From Desulfacinum sp. (GTDB taxonomy: Bacteria > Desulfobacterota > Syntrophobacteria > Syntrophobacterales > DSM-9756): a stretch of DNA of 64,000 nucleotides. The stretch lies in the NCBI GenBank assembly GCA_014359885.1, contig JACIYN010000043.1, positions 19,021 to 83,020 on the forward strand, given 5' to 3'. The position numbers and the translations under genes are program-made. The notes beneath the pieces are model-generated. The model saw only the letters and a list, made by a program, of their open reading frames with translations. It ran no database searches and was not told the DNA's origin. Below are positions 26,770 through 35,982 of the stretch, one piece after another; the first letter of the stretch is position 1; each line of letters starts with the position of its first letter.

Positions 26770-27342
26770 TCATTCGCCCTTACAAGGGCCTTCCTCTGAA
26801 AGGCGGAGCCAGGCCTTCAGTCGTTCGTCCCGCAGCCAACGGGAAAGCTTTTCACACACCAGCCGGTCCGTGGGAAAGGCCAGCGGTTCCGGCAGGGCAT
26901 CCAATGGAAAAAACCCGGCCTCCCGTGCGTCGGAACCTGCCCGCAAACGGCCTCCCACACGCTCCCCCCAAAACCAGATGCCCACCGTGAGCTGCCGGGA
27001 GTCATGAAAATTGGAATGGACAGCGAAGACGGGACCCACGGCCACCTCCAGCCCCGTCTCCTCCCAAAGCTCCCGGCGGGCGGATTGGCGGACATCTTCC
27101 CCCCATTCCGCATGCCCGCATGGGATGCACCACTGCCCGTCGTAAGACCCACGGCGGCGCACCAGGAGGAGCCGATCCCCATCCATCACGATGACGGCCA
27201 CCCCCACCGTGGGATTGCGGTAGAAGACCGCATCACATCGGGAACACCACGGCCTTCCCGAGGCGTTCCGGGCGAGTCCTTGCCCGCAGTGGGGACAGAA
27301 CCGGTAGGAACCGGGGTCATCGGATATCCGGGAAGCCGGCAT
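26770..27342 (-). CDS. NUDIX hydrolase with N-terminal zinc ribbon
   Basis: 190 residues. CPHCG...CSRCD near the N-terminus is a Cys4 zinc ribbon. The complete Nudix box [20 protein letters not shown] (then TGL) fits Gx5Ex7REUxEExGU. Zinc-ribbon Nudix proteins (NudC/YfcD-like or ADP-ribose type) hydrolyse a nucleoside diphosphate linked to another moiety; the substrate is not determined. It starts at the triplet directly after the manC stop (TAGATG), so translation is coupled to manC. A role in nucleotide-sugar housekeeping is inference from position. Confidence 0.88.
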   Translation of the reverse strand: MPASRISDDPGSYRFCPHCGQGLARNASGRPWCSRCDAVFYRNPTVGVAVIVMDGDRLLLVRRRGSYDGQWCIPCGHAEWGEDVRQSARRELWEETGLEVAVGPVFAVHSNFHDSRQLTVGIWFWGERVGGRLRAGSDAREAGFFPLDALPEPLAFPTDRLVCEKLSRWLRDERLKAWLRLSEEGPCKGE

Positions 27343-28410
27343 CTAAAGGAGATCCTGGCGTTTCTTGTCCTTGAGATCCTGTACCACCCGGCGCACCTCC
27401 TGGCTCCTGTCCAGGTCGGCCACCAGCAGGGCATCGGCGGTATCCACCACCAGCATTCTCTTGAGGCCCAGCGCCGCCACAAAGCGCCCCCCCTGGCCCA
27501 CCACAAAGGAATCCTTGCAGTCGAACGCCGCCACATCCCCTTCCAGTACATTGCCGTCGGAATCGGCTTCGGAACGCCGCACATCGTAGAGGCTGTACCA
27601 GGATCCCACGTCGCTCCAACCGCAATGGGTGGGCACCACGTAGACCGCCTCTTGAGTCTTTTCCATGATGGCATAGTCGAAAGAGATATTTTCCGTGGCG
27701 GCGTAGAGGGCTTCCAGGGCCGGAGCGAACCGGTCCGTATCGAAGGTTTCCGCCAGGGCGTCCACGCCCGCGGCGAAATCCGGCATGTGCAGGGCGAATT
27801 CCTTGAGCAACGTGGCGGCCGTGGCCACGAAAATTCCCGCGTTCCAGTAGTGACGGCCGCTCTGGAAGTACCTGGAGGCCGTTTCCAGCGGGGGCTTTTC
27901 CACGAACCGGCGCACCCGATAGACCCCGTCCAGAGCTCCTTCCGTTTGCCGTTCGATGTACCCGTAGCCGGTTTCCGGCCGGGTGGGAACGATCCCCAGG
28001 GTGGCGATCCCTCCGTTTTCCGTCACGGACGCCGCCTTTCGAATGGCATCCTGAAAGGCTTCCGGGTCCGCCACGTAGTGATCGGCGGGAAGAACGGCCA
28101 AGGGGCCCTTCGCACCCAGATGGGCGGCGTAGCGCGCCGCCAGCCCGACGCACGGTGCCGTGTTCCGGCCGAAGGGCTCCACCAGGATCCTCACCCGCGT
28201 ATCGGCCAGGATGCGCCGGGTTTCCTCTTCGTGTTCGCGGCCCACCACAACGAGAATCTCCTCGTCGGTGGAAAGGGGTCGGATCCGTTCGTACGTGGCG
28301 CGAAGAAGGGGCTCGTTTCCTACGATCTTCAGGAACTGCTTGGGGTAGGACGCACGACTCAACGGCCAAAACCGCGTTCCGGAACCGCCTGCCATGATGA
28401 CGGAAATCAT
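27343..28410 (-). CDS. manC: Mannose-1-phosphate guanylyltransferase
   Basis: 355 residues, the GDP-mannose pyrophosphorylase domain alone, without the phosphomannose isomerase/cupin half of the bifunctional form. MAGGSGTRFWPLSRASYPKQ is the signature. LVEPFGRNTAPCVGLAA, VLPADHYV, FVEKPPLETA and HCGWSDVGSWYSL are typical. It makes GDP-mannose. GGAGG sits 4 nt before the ATG at 28410. It is coupled to the Nudix gene and works with the phosphomannomutase at 21.8 kb. Confidence 0.93.
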   Translation of the reverse strand: MISVIMAGGSGTRFWPLSRASYPKQFLKIVGNEPLLRATYERIRPLSTDEEILVVVGREHEEETRRILADTRVRILVEPFGRNTAPCVGLAARYAAHLGAKGPLAVLPADHYVADPEAFQDAIRKAASVTENGGIATLGIVPTRPETGYGYIERQTEGALDGVYRVRRFVEKPPLETASRYFQSGRHYWNAGIFVATAATLLKEFALHMPDFAAGVDALAETFDTDRFAPALEALYAATENISFDYAIMEKTQEAVYVVPTHCGWSDVGSWYSLYDVRRSEADSDGNVLEGDVAAFDCKDSFVVGQGGRFVAALGLKRMLVVDTADALLVADLDRSQEVRRVVQDLKDKKRQDLL

Positions 28411-28559
28411 GGGACCTCCATCCTTTTGCTCACGGGCAAGAAAACGCACAAACCGGTGACCGCCCGTGCAGGTTCCTCGTTCACATCACCGGCACCCGGC
28501 CGGCCTCCCGGGAGGGTGCCCGAGAACGGGCTTCCTTCATCAACCGAAAAGAAATCCAT

Positions 28560-28727
28560 CTTCTTTCGTAGCCGCGGGGCTTCAGCCCCGCGGAGCGGGG
28601 GCCCTCGCAACCCCTGCCGTAACAGGCAATGCCCGATGACCTATCGGACGTCCGACGATTCTCCGCGGCCCTAGAGGGCTGCGCCGCGAGAAAAAAGGAT
28701 ATCCTCGGCGTTTTCGGACACCTTTCA
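28560..28727 (-). repeat. Palindromic intergenic repeat, copy 4 (behind glycosyltransferase gene)
   Basis: It follows the glycosyltransferase TGA with AAGGTGTCCGAAAACGCCG, GGATATCCTTTTTTCTCG, then a GCGCAGCCCT-type hairpin (about 28663-28685) and, further on, a CCGCGGGGCT palindrome (28572-28581/28584-28593). It has the same module order as copy 1. It fills most of the 314-bp gap to manC; the remainder shows no gene. Confidence 0.85.
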
Positions 28728-29987
28728 GATCTCGATACCGAAGAAATTGGAAATCAGGAACGCCAGCCGCTTGCGAAGCACGGAATAGGAATAGTGTCGG
28801 GTGGCCACCGCGTAATTGTGGTTGACCATCCGCTCCCGCCGTTCCGGCGACTCCAACACCTCCCGCACCTCTTCCACCACCCGCTCGGAAACGTAACCGT
28901 CCATCACCACCAGGTCGAACCCCTGGGGCTCGATATCCCGCACAAAGACGTCGTAACGGTTCACCAGAAGAGGCTTCTTGAAGTAGATGGCCTCCAGGAA
29001 GGCGTTGCCGAATCCTTCGTAGGTGCTGGGATACGTGACGAAATCGCAGTGAGGATAGACGTCCCACAGGGAATAGCGCTTCCTGCCGTCTTCCGAGTAC
29101 CCTCTTTTGTCGCTCACGTAGTGGGAGATGAGGCGCATGTCCACATCGTGATCGGCGGCGTAATCCTGGAGCCACTGCAGGTATTCGAAGCCCTCATCAC
29201 CCGCCGCATGGGAAATGATCAGCTTGTACTTGGGATCTCCCAGTTCGTGAACCAGTTCGATGGCGTGCTCGATGCCTTTGCGCTGCACCACGCGCGTGGG
29301 CTGCAGAATCAGCACATCCTCATCGCTCACCCCGATTTCGGCCCGAAAATCCTTGGTAAACTCCCAGTCGATCTCGGGGGCCGTTTCAAAATCCAACACA
29401 TTGGGAATGACGATGGAGGAGATGCCGGTGCGCAGGGCCAGGGCTTCCTGGGCGATGGAATTGATCACCACGTGCTGGATGTTGGGAAGCTTGGGCGGGA
29501 AAGCCATCTGCAGATAGTCCTGGACGGCATTGACCGAAAACCGGGTCCGCTCCCAATAGAAATCGTGGTGGTGGGCCACCACCGGGATGCCCGACTCGGC
29601 GGCCAGCTCCGTGATGGCCAGGCCCAGCGGCACGTGCATGGGGATGGTGATGGCGTTTTCGATGATCAGGATATCAATGCGGAACCGCTCAATGAACTCG
29701 TAGAGCTTGATCTTCAGGTAATCGCGAAGGGCATGGATCCGCCCCGTGATGTAGGGCGTGCGCTTCTGAACACCGAACACGCGCTTGTTGATCCACTGGT
29801 TTTCCTCGTGATCGAAAAAGGCTTCCGGAACCAGCATGCTGATGTCCGGGTGGCGATCCAACTCCCCGGCGAACCAATAGGACACGTGCTGATGGTCCCA
29901 CAGGAGCTGGGCCCATTTGGCGGCCTCCAAGGAAACCCCGTCCGTACCGGCAAACCGGGTGGATACGAATCCGATGTTCTTTCCCAT
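28725..29987 (-). CDS. Glycosyltransferase, GT4-like (GT-B fold)
   Basis: 420 residues. The N-terminal half begins with IGFVSTRFAGTDGVSLEAAKW, the acceptor-side domain typical of GT4 enzymes. Other blocks are HHHDFYWER, the LQPTRVVQRKGIEHAIEL donor-domain loop (Arg/Lys phosphate contacts), and TYPSTYEGFGNAFLEA with the E-x7-E element. It probably uses a nucleotide sugar such as GDP-mannose made by the adjacent ManC; donor and acceptor are unproven. GGAGGAGG precedes the ATG. It is cytosolic or membrane-associated. It lies 38 bp after the ABC ATPase gene, perhaps only by chance. Confidence 0.85.
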   Translation of the reverse strand: MGKNIGFVSTRFAGTDGVSLEAAKWAQLLWDHQHVSYWFAGELDRHPDISMLVPEAFFDHEENQWINKRVFGVQKRTPYITGRIHALRDYLKIKLYEFIERFRIDILIIENAITIPMHVPLGLAITELAAESGIPVVAHHHDFYWERTRFSVNAVQDYLQMAFPPKLPNIQHVVINSIAQEALALRTGISSIVIPNVLDFETAPEIDWEFTKDFRAEIGVSDEDVLILQPTRVVQRKGIEHAIELVHELGDPKYKLIISHAAGDEGFEYLQWLQDYAADHDVDMRLISHYVSDKRGYSEDGRKRYSLWDVYPHCDFVTYPSTYEGFGNAFLEAIYFKKPLLVNRYDVFVRDIEPQGFDLVVMDGYVSERVVEEVREVLESPERRERMVNHNYAVATRHYSYSVLRKRLAFLISNFFGIEI

Positions 29988-30025
29988 GGAAAGCCTCCTC
30001 CCCTCGCTCGTCCGACTGGCACCCG

Positions 30026-30823
30026 TCAGATGAGCAGCATCTTGTCGTCGGCTATCTCATCGCCGCCCCGCAGCTTGGAAAATTCGTGGAGCAAATCCTG
30101 TACCGAAAGAGCCTTCTTCTTCTCTCCGGCCACGTCCAGAATAATGCGACCATGATGCATCATAATCAAGCGGTTGCCCAGTTCCAAGGCGTGGCGCATG
30201 TTGTGGGTCACCATGACCGCCGTCAGCTCCATCTCCCGGATGATCTCCTCGGTCAGCTGCAACACCTGCTGGGCCGTTCGAGGGTCCAAGGCGGCCGTGT
30301 GTTCATCCAGGAGCAGGAGCCGCGGGCGGCGCAGCGTGGCCATCAAGAGGGTCAAGGATTGGCGCTGCCCCCCGGAAAGGAGACCCACTTTGTCCCTGAG
30401 GCGGTGCTCCAGGCCGAGTCCCAGGAGCCGCAACTTTTCCTTGAAAAATTCCCTGTCCCGGCGCGTCACCCCCCATTTCAGGCTCACCCCCAGCCCCCGG
30501 CGGGATGCCATGGCAAAGTTCTCCTCGATGCTCATGGAAGCGCAGGTTCCGGACAAGGGATTCTGAAAAACACGCCCGATATAGGCCGCCCGCTTGTGCT
30601 CGGGCCAGAAGGTCACGTCGTGGCCCCCCAGCCGAATGGACCCCTCATCGGGCAGATAGGTGCCCGCCACCAGGTTGAGCAGGGTGGACTTGCCGGCACC
30701 GTTGCTGCCGATCACGGTCACAAAATCCCCTTTGTTGACAAAGCAGCTCAGGGAACGGATGGCGGTGACTTCGTTGATGCTTCCCCGGTTGAATATCTTG
30801 GTCAGATTGCTGATCTCCAGCAC
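30026..30823 (-). CDS. ABC transporter ATP-binding protein (TrpXYZ-like system)
   Basis: 265 residues. Walker A GSNGAGKST, signature LSGGQRQSL, Walker B LLLLDEHTAALD and the H-loop in VMVTHNMRHA are intact. It energises import with the permease 21 bp upstream and the substrate-binding protein at 32.0 kb. Systems with this composition are annotated as amino-acid (Trp/Tyr-like) or unknown-substrate importers. It starts with a GTG at 30823 and ends MLLI after a Lys/Asp-rich stretch. Confidence 0.9.
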   Translation of the reverse strand: MLEISNLTKIFNRGSINEVTAIRSLSCFVNKGDFVTVIGSNGAGKSTLLNLVAGTYLPDEGSIRLGGHDVTFWPEHKRAAYIGRVFQNPLSGTCASMSIEENFAMASRRGLGVSLKWGVTRRDREFFKEKLRLLGLGLEHRLRDKVGLLSGGQRQSLTLLMATLRRPRLLLLDEHTAALDPRTAQQVLQLTEEIIREMELTAVMVTHNMRHALELGNRLIMMHHGRIILDVAGEKKKALSVQDLLHEFSKLRGGDEIADDKMLLI

Positions 30824-30844
30824 GTTCCAGCCCTTTTTGCTCGT

Positions 30845-31738
30845 TCACGCTCTCTTGAAACGTATCTTTTCCCGCACCAGCGGGACCGTCAAACAGATGA
30901 CCACCAGGACAGCCGTGATGAGATTGAGGTCGCTGGGAGTCAGCCGCAGGAAGCCCACCTGATAGGACAGGGCCACCGCAATGGCCAGCCGATACACCAC
31001 CGAACCGGCCAGCACCGCCAGGGTGTGGCGCACCACGGAGTGTTTGCCGATGAGGCTTTCACCCAAGATGACCGATGCCAGGCCGGCCACGATGGTCCCG
31101 ATGCCCATGCCCACATCGGCAAAGCCCTGGCTTTGCGCCACAAGCCCGCCCGCCAGGGCGACCAGGGCGTTGGAAAGTGCCACGCCCAGGATGATCATGG
31201 TGTCCGTATTGACGCCCTGGGAGCGGATCATCTGGGGGTTGTCTCCCGTAGCCAGAAGCGCCAGCCCCACCTGGGTGTGGAGGAAAAGATCCAGCAGAAC
31301 CTTGCAGACCACCACGATGACCAGGAAGATGCAGGGAACCAGAACATATTGGGGAAGCCCGAGAAAGTTCAGCGCCTCAAAGATGGTGGGCTTGTTCAGC
31401 AGCGTCAGGTTGGGCCGACCCATGATCCGGATGTTGATGGAATAGAGGGCCGTCATGGTGATGATGCTGGCCAGCAGGCTCATGATGCGGAGCTTGGTGG
31501 CCAGAAGCGCCGTCACCGCCCCCGCCGCCGCTCCGGCCAGCACGGCCGCCCCCAGGCTCACAAAGGGATCCATGCCGTGAACGATCATGGCGCCGGAAAC
31601 GGCCGCCCCCAGCGGCAGGGATCCATCCACCGTCAGATCGGGAAAGTCGAGCACCCGAAAGGTGAGATAGACTCCCAACACCATGAGCCCATAGACCAGG
31701 CCCTGCTCCCACGCTCCGATAAAGGCATAAAAGGACAT
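30845..31738 (-). CDS. ABC transporter permease (TrpY-like)
   Basis: 297 residues, 8-9 predicted membrane helices, branched-chain-type permease fold. YGLMVLGVYLTFRVLDFPDLTVDG near the N-terminus (LTFRxxxFPDLTVDGS) is typical of the permeases paired with DUF534/TrpX binding proteins. ATGDNPQMIRSQGVN is the cytoplasmic coupling loop. It is in the inner membrane and works with the ATPase directly downstream. A 264-bp gap with a terminator and repeat separates it from the binding-protein gene. Confidence 0.9.
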   Translation of the reverse strand: MSFYAFIGAWEQGLVYGLMVLGVYLTFRVLDFPDLTVDGSLPLGAAVSGAMIVHGMDPFVSLGAAVLAGAAAGAVTALLATKLRIMSLLASIITMTALYSINIRIMGRPNLTLLNKPTIFEALNFLGLPQYVLVPCIFLVIVVVCKVLLDLFLHTQVGLALLATGDNPQMIRSQGVNTDTMIILGVALSNALVALAGGLVAQSQGFADVGMGIGTIVAGLASVILGESLIGKHSVVRHTLAVLAGSVVYRLAIAVALSYQVGFLRLTPSDLNLITAVLVVICLTVPLVREKIRFKRA

Positions 31739-31761
31739 GGTTCCTTCGGTCGATCCCTTTC

Positions 31762-31830
31762 CCTAATTGGACGATTCTTTCTTGCGGCACGGTCCTGAAG
31801 GGCGGGCGTAAAGCCCGCCCCTACAAAACC
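31762..31830 (+). repeat. Partial copy of the intergenic repeat family
   Basis: TTGGACGATTCTTT, a GGTCCTGAAGGGC hairpin and a GGGCGGGCGTAAAGCCCGCCC palindrome, then CCCTACA. The same order occurs, on the opposite strand, inside the repeat at 45.6-45.7 kb. It lies 24 bp before the permease start. Confidence 0.7.
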
Positions 31831-31935
31831 CCATTGACACCCTGGATGGGGGGCAGAGTTTATCTCCGCCCGCCAAGGGCGCGAAGATAGAGAAACCCGA
31901 TGAAAAAATCGCTCCGTCTAGGTCTTCATCTCGTG

Positions 31936-31980
31936 ACAAAAAGAAGGGGAAAAGGGACTTGAGCCGTCCCTTTCCCCTTC
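31936..31980 (-). terminator. Rho-independent terminator after the binding-protein gene
   Basis: Minus-strand stem 31980-31967 with 31957-31943 (GAAGGGGAAAGGGA type, one bulge), then CTTTTTGT. Placed between binding protein and permease, it would give more binding protein than membrane components if readthrough is partial. Confidence 0.75.
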
Positions 31981-32002
31981 GCCCCTCTTTGCAAAGTTCG
32001 CC

Positions 32003-32965
32003 CTAGAGCACCTTGTCCGCCCTCTTGACGACCGCTTCCGGCAGCTTCACTCCCATCTTTTCGGCGGCCTGGGTATTCACGTAGAGCTTGAGGTCTTTCA
32101 GGGTTTCCACGGGCATGGTGGCGGGATCCGCCCCCTGCAACACCCGTACGGCCATCTCGCCGCTCTGCAGGCCCAAACGGTAGTAGTCGATGGCCAGGGC
32201 GGCGATGGCGCCCCGCGGCACCGAATCGATGTCGGCGGCGAAAAGCGGGATCTTGTTGTCTTCACACACCTTCACCACGGACTCGAAAGCGGAAACCACC
32301 GTGTTGTCCGTGGGAATGTGGATGGCATCCACACGCCCCACCAGGCTCTTGGCGGCCATGAAGACCCCGCTGGAATTGCTCACCGTGGCCTCCACCACTT
32401 CGATGCCGCGCTTGGCGCATTCCTCCTTTAGTTGATTGAGCGACGAGATGGAGTTGTCCTCCCCTGAATTGTAGATGAAGCCCAGCTTCTTGAGATTCGG
32501 CACAATTTCCAGGATGAGGTCCACCTGCCGGTCCACGGGGCTCCGGTCCGTGGTGCCGGTCACATTGCCCCCCGGCCGCTCCAGGCTTTCCACCAGGCCG
32601 GCGCCCACCGGATCGGTCACGGACGAGATGATGATGGGGATTTCCTTGGTGGCGTTCACGCACGCCTGGGACGTGGGGGTGGCGATGCTGTGGATGAGAT
32701 CCACCTTTTTCCCCACCAGCGCCTTGGCGATGCTGTTGGCGGTGGCCATGTTGCCCTGGGCGATCTGGATATCGTAGGTCACATTCTTGCCTTCCACATA
32801 GCCGTGCTTGGCCAGTGCGTCGATAAAGCCCTGACGGGCCGCATCCAGGGCCGGATGTTCCACGATCTGGCTGATGCCGATGGTGATCATCTTGTCCTGA
32901 GCCGCGGCCGGCACGACCAGCGCCAAGACCAGTGCACACATCCCGATGGCCTTCACAATCTTCAT
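32003..32965 (-). CDS. ABC transporter substrate-binding protein (DUF534/TrpX-like)
   Basis: 320 residues. The signal peptide ends near VVPAAAQD. The mature protein has the two-lobed periplasmic-binding fold: ITIGISQIVEHPALDAARQGF, DLIHSIATPTSQACV, ITGTTDR-like VTGTTDRSPV, and FIYNSGEDNS. These are hallmarks of the ABC_sub_bind (DUF534) family, whose known members bind aromatic amino acids. The ATG at 32965 has AAGGAG 7 nt upstream. It belongs with the permease and ATPase genes downstream. Confidence 0.9.
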   Translation of the reverse strand: MKIVKAIGMCALVLALVVPAAAQDKMITIGISQIVEHPALDAARQGFIDALAKHGYVEGKNVTYDIQIAQGNMATANSIAKALVGKKVDLIHSIATPTSQACVNATKEIPIIISSVTDPVGAGLVESLERPGGNVTGTTDRSPVDRQVDLILEIVPNLKKLGFIYNSGEDNSISSLNQLKEECAKRGIEVVEATVSNSSGVFMAAKSLVGRVDAIHIPTDNTVVSAFESVVKVCEDNKIPLFAADIDSVPRGAIAALAIDYYRLGLQSGEMAVRVLQGADPATMPVETLKDLKLYVNTQAAEKMGVKLPEAVVKRADKVL

Positions 32966-33151
32966 GGTCCCGCTCCTTTGCGTCCGAAGAATCCGACAAC
33001 TGCCCCCCATGCCTTTCTAAGCCCTCAAAAACACTGGCAGGAAAATACATTTGCACCCCTTTTCTGTCAACCTCGCAGTGTGCCATTCCTTTTCGTCAGA
33101 AAGGACCATGGCAACATTGATTCCAGAAGGCCGTCGTGATATGAGCCGAAG

Positions 33152-33240
33152 GGTCACTAGGGGTGGTTTTGCTGAGAGTTCCGCGCAGGCGGGACAACCC
33201 TCATCACCTGATCTGGGTAATACCAGCGTAGGGAAGTGAC
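33152..33240 (+). promoter_or_regulatory. TPP riboswitch (THI element)
   Basis: The aptamer core is plain: GGGTCACTAGGGGTG at the 5' side, GCTGAGAG, ACCCTCATCACCTGATCTGG, and GGTAATACCAGCGTAGGGAAGTGAC. GTCAC and GTGAC close P1. It lies 130 bp before thiW and ahead of an intrinsic terminator, so TPP binding should stop transcription of the transporter operon. The rest of the 403-bp gap to the minus-strand binding-protein gene holds no gene. Confidence 0.97.
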
Positions 33241-33305
33241 ACGGACAAAGACTGCCAAAGGCACCCGCACGAAGACCGTTGTTGTGCGGGGCGGGCTTTG
33301 ACGTG

Positions 33306-33338
33306 CCGCTTTCCCGTGGGAAACGCGGTTTTTCTTTT
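33306..33338 (+). terminator. Intrinsic terminator, expression platform of the TPP riboswitch
   Basis: Stem CCGC-TTTCCC with GGGAAA-C-GCGG (one bulge), GT loop, then TTTTTCTTTT. It lies 65 bp past the aptamer and 31 bp before the thiW ATG. Confidence 0.85.
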
Positions 33339-33368
33339 GTCAAAACCCGAAGCGTAAAGGAGTCTTGC

Positions 33369-33851
33369 ATGGAAACGCGGAAAGTGGCACGAGCCGTCAT
33401 CTTTGTGGCCATCGCGGTGGCCCTGTCCCCCATCTTCATCCCGGTGGGCATTTCCAAGTGCTTTCCCGCCCAGCACATGATCAACGTGCTCAGCGCCGTG
33501 ATGCTCGGCCCCGGCTATGCCGTGGCGGTGGCGGCGCTGGCGGCTGTCATCCGAAACCTTTTGGGACTGGGCACCCTGTTGGCCTTTCCCGGGGGCATGA
33601 TCGGCGCCCTGCTGGCCGGACTGGCCTACAAGGCCACCCGGAACATCTATGCGGCCGGACTCGGCGAAGTGTTGGGCACCGGACTGCTGGGATCCCTGGC
33701 CAGCGTCTGGCTGGTGGCACCCGTTTTCATGGGAAAAACCATGCCGTTGGCCACCCTGATGATCGCCTTTTCCGTGAGCACCCTGGGCGGCACCATCCTG
33801 GGCATCGCGGCCCTGCACGTCCTTCGGAAGGGAGGCATCTGGCATCCGTGA
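33369..33851 (+). CDS. thiW: ThiW-type ECF transporter substrate-binding (S) component
   Basis: 160 residues, about five membrane helices (VIFVAIAVALSPIFIPVGI, HMINVLSAVMLGPGYAVAV, and others). KCFPAQHMINVLSAVMLGP and FPGGMIGALLAGL are typical of ThiW, predicted to bind the thiazole part of thiamine. Control by a TPP riboswitch fits. AAAGGAG lies 6 nt before the ATG. The GTG of the next gene overlaps its TGA. It works with the ATPase and EcfT encoded next. Confidence 0.92.
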   Translation: METRKVARAVIFVAIAVALSPIFIPVGISKCFPAQHMINVLSAVMLGPGYAVAVAALAAVIRNLLGLGTLLAFPGGMIGALLAGLAYKATRNIYAAGLGEVLGTGLLGSLASVWLVAPVFMGKTMPLATLMIAFSVSTLGGTILGIAALHVLRKGGIWHP

Positions 33852-35311
33852 TCTTTCTGGAGGGCCTTTCCTACAGCTACCATCCCTCGCCTCCCCCGTG
33901 GGTTCTGAACGACATCCACCTGGAAGTCCGACAGGGCGAGTATGTGGCTCTTTTCGGCGCCAGCGGCTCCGGAAAATCCACCCTGGCCTACGTCTTCAAC
34001 GGCCTGATCCCCCACTTTTTCGGCGGCAAGCTGAAAGGCAGGGCCTCGGTATGCGGCCTGGACGTGGCACACACTTCGCCGTCCCAGTTCCTGCCCCATG
34101 TGGGGCTGGTCCTCCAGAACACGGACGCCCACCTCTTTTCCGGCTCGGTCCGGACCGAGCTGGCCTTCGGTCTGGAAAGTCTGGGACTGCCCCATGCCGA
34201 AATTCAATCCCGTATCGTGGAAATGTGCCGCCGGCTCCCCTTGGAACATCTCCTGGATCGCCCCCCTCACGATCTATCCGGAGGCGAAAAGCAACTGGTG
34301 GCCATCGCTTCCGTCCTGTGCCTTCGGCCCCGGGTTTTGATCCTGGACGAGCCCTTCGCTCACCTGGACCCGCCCAACAGGACCCTGGTTCGAAAGATCC
34401 TCCGAGACATCCACGCGGCCGGCACCACCCTTGTCGTGGCGGAACATCTCTCCGACGCTTACCTGCAGGACGTCTCCCGGGTGATCGTGCTGGACGGCGG
34501 CTCCATCCGTTTCGACGGCCCCCCGGACCGCTGCCTGGCCCATCTGCAGGCGGCGGGAATCGTGCCGACTTATCCTCCCATTTCACGCCCGAAACCGAAC
34601 CCCGCCGCCGAAATCCTGCTGGAGGCTCTCGATCTGACGTGCCAACGTTCCGGAAGGACGATCCTGGAAGACGTCTCCTTCGTCCTTCGCCGGGGGGAAA
34701 GGGTGGCCATCCTGGGGAAAAACGGCGTGGGCAAGACCACGCTGGTCAAGCACCTGAGCGGCCTTCTCAAACCCGCGCGAGGCCGGGTGCTCTGCCAAGG
34801 CGAACCGGTTCACGGCCTACCCGCCCACCGGATCGCCTCCCGTATCGGCGTCTCCTTTCAAAACCCCAACGACCAGTTCTTCAAACCCCGGGTGGGGGAC
34901 GAGGTGCTCGCCGGAGTCCGCCTGCTCGCCTCCAAAGGATTAGCCCCCCCCGAAAGCTGGGTGGAGCAGGTCCGCCGTCTTTTCCGGATCGATCCCCTGT
35001 GGGAACGGTCCCCGTATCGCCTGAGCGAAGGCGAGAAAAAGCGCGTGGCTCTGGCCTCCATCGCCGCCATGGCCCCCAAGATCCTCATCTGGGACGAGCC
35101 CACGGCGGGTCAAGACGGCCGGTTCCGCCAGGATCTGGCCCGACTCATGGGCGAACTTTCGAAGCGCGGCACCACAACCCTGGTGGTGACCCACGACCTG
35201 GAATTCGCCCGAGCCACGTGCACCCGATGGCTGCTGCTGGAAGACGGCCGCCTCACCCGGGACACTTCCCTGCCGGAAGAGGGGATGAAGAAAGGGAGGT
35301 TTTCGGCATGA
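33848..35311 (+). CDS. ECF transporter ATPase with two fused ABC domains
   Basis: 487 residues. First ABC domain: Walker A GASGSGKST, LSGGEKQLV, VLILDEPFAHLD. Second: GKNGVGKTT, LSEGEKKRVA, ILIWDEPTAGQD. Fused double ATPases drive CbiO/YkoD-type ECF transporters. The GTG start overlaps the thiW stop (GTGA) and the stop overlaps the ecfT start (ATGA), so all three are translationally coupled. It is cytosolic on the membrane face. It powers uptake of the ThiW ligand. Confidence 0.93.
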   Translation: MIFLEGLSYSYHPSPPPWVLNDIHLEVRQGEYVALFGASGSGKSTLAYVFNGLIPHFFGGKLKGRASVCGLDVAHTSPSQFLPHVGLVLQNTDAHLFSGSVRTELAFGLESLGLPHAEIQSRIVEMCRRLPLEHLLDRPPHDLSGGEKQLVAIASVLCLRPRVLILDEPFAHLDPPNRTLVRKILRDIHAAGTTLVVAEHLSDAYLQDVSRVIVLDGGSIRFDGPPDRCLAHLQAAGIVPTYPPISRPKPNPAAEILLEALDLTCQRSGRTILEDVSFVLRRGERVAILGKNGVGKTTLVKHLSGLLKPARGRVLCQGEPVHGLPAHRIASRIGVSFQNPNDQFFKPRVGDEVLAGVRLLASKGLAPPESWVEQVRRLFRIDPLWERSPYRLSEGEKKRVALASIAAMAPKILIWDEPTAGQDGRFRQDLARLMGELSKRGTTTLVVTHDLEFARATCTRWLLLEDGRLTRDTSLPEEGMKKGRFSA

Positions 35312-35982
35312 AGGCCTTGGATCCTCGCATCCGACTGGGCTTGGGCCTTCTTTTCGTTGCAACGGTGCTGGTCACCCAATCCCGGACCGTCTTGCTTCTG
35401 GAAGCCGCGGGACTTTCGGCACTTATCCCGATCCTGGGCATCTTAAGACCCTGGGGCGCTTCGCTCCGCCTGACGCTGCCCATGATCGCCATCGTCTTCC
35501 TCGTCTCCTTGCTCGCCTTCGATCAAAAGACGGCGGTCGATCTCACTGTCCGCTTGCACAATCTATTCACCGCATCCTTTGTTTTCTTTCAGATGCTCAC
35601 GGCGGAAGAGCTGGCCGGCGCCCTCCGGGCCCTGAAAGTACCCTACGTCTTCGTCTTCATGCTGACCACGGCCATGCGATACGTTCCTCTCATGGGTCGG
35701 AAAATCCGCAACATCCGCGACGCCCAGACGGCCCGCGGCATCGACCTTCGATTCCGACCGGGCAACATCGGCCACTTCACCGCCCTGGTCATCCCCCTGT
35801 TGTTCCAGGCCTTCATCCTGGCCGATCACCTGGCTTTGGCCATGGAATCCCGGGGCTTTTCCAGAAGGGGGCGAACCGAGAAGGCCTCGGGCAGGTTGGG
35901 GCCCAGGGATGCGGGAGCCGCACTGGCCGCCGTCCTTCTGTGCGGCCTGCTCATCTGGTGGGACCGAAGGGGGGGCCCATGA
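35308..35982 (+). CDS. ecfT: ECF transporter transmembrane component (EcfT/CbiQ family)
   Basis: 224 residues, several membrane helices (LLFVATVLVTQ, IAIVFLVSLLAF, AALAAVLLCGLLIWW). The cytoplasmic coupling motifs with Arg-Gly occur twice: AQTARGID and MESRGFSRRG. ALKVPYVFVFMLTTAMRYVP is the conserved EcfT stretch. Its ATG overlaps the ATPase stop, and its TGA overlaps the ATG of the P-loop gene. It couples the double ATPase to ThiW. Confidence 0.92.
   Translation: MKALDPRIRLGLGLLFVATVLVTQSRTVLLLEAAGLSALIPILGILRPWGASLRLTLPMIAIVFLVSLLAFDQKTAVDLTVRLHNLFTASFVFFQMLTAEELAGALRALKVPYVFVFMLTTAMRYVPLMGRKIRNIRDAQTARGIDLRFRPGNIGHFTALVIPLLFQAFILADHLALAMESRGFSRRGRTEKASGRLGPRDAGAALAAVLLCGLLIWWDRRGGP

Noticed and set aside
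33152..33240. Control of the minus-strand ABC binding-protein gene by the TPP riboswitch
   Set aside because: The aptamer reads on the plus strand toward thiW; it cannot act in cis on the divergent gene.
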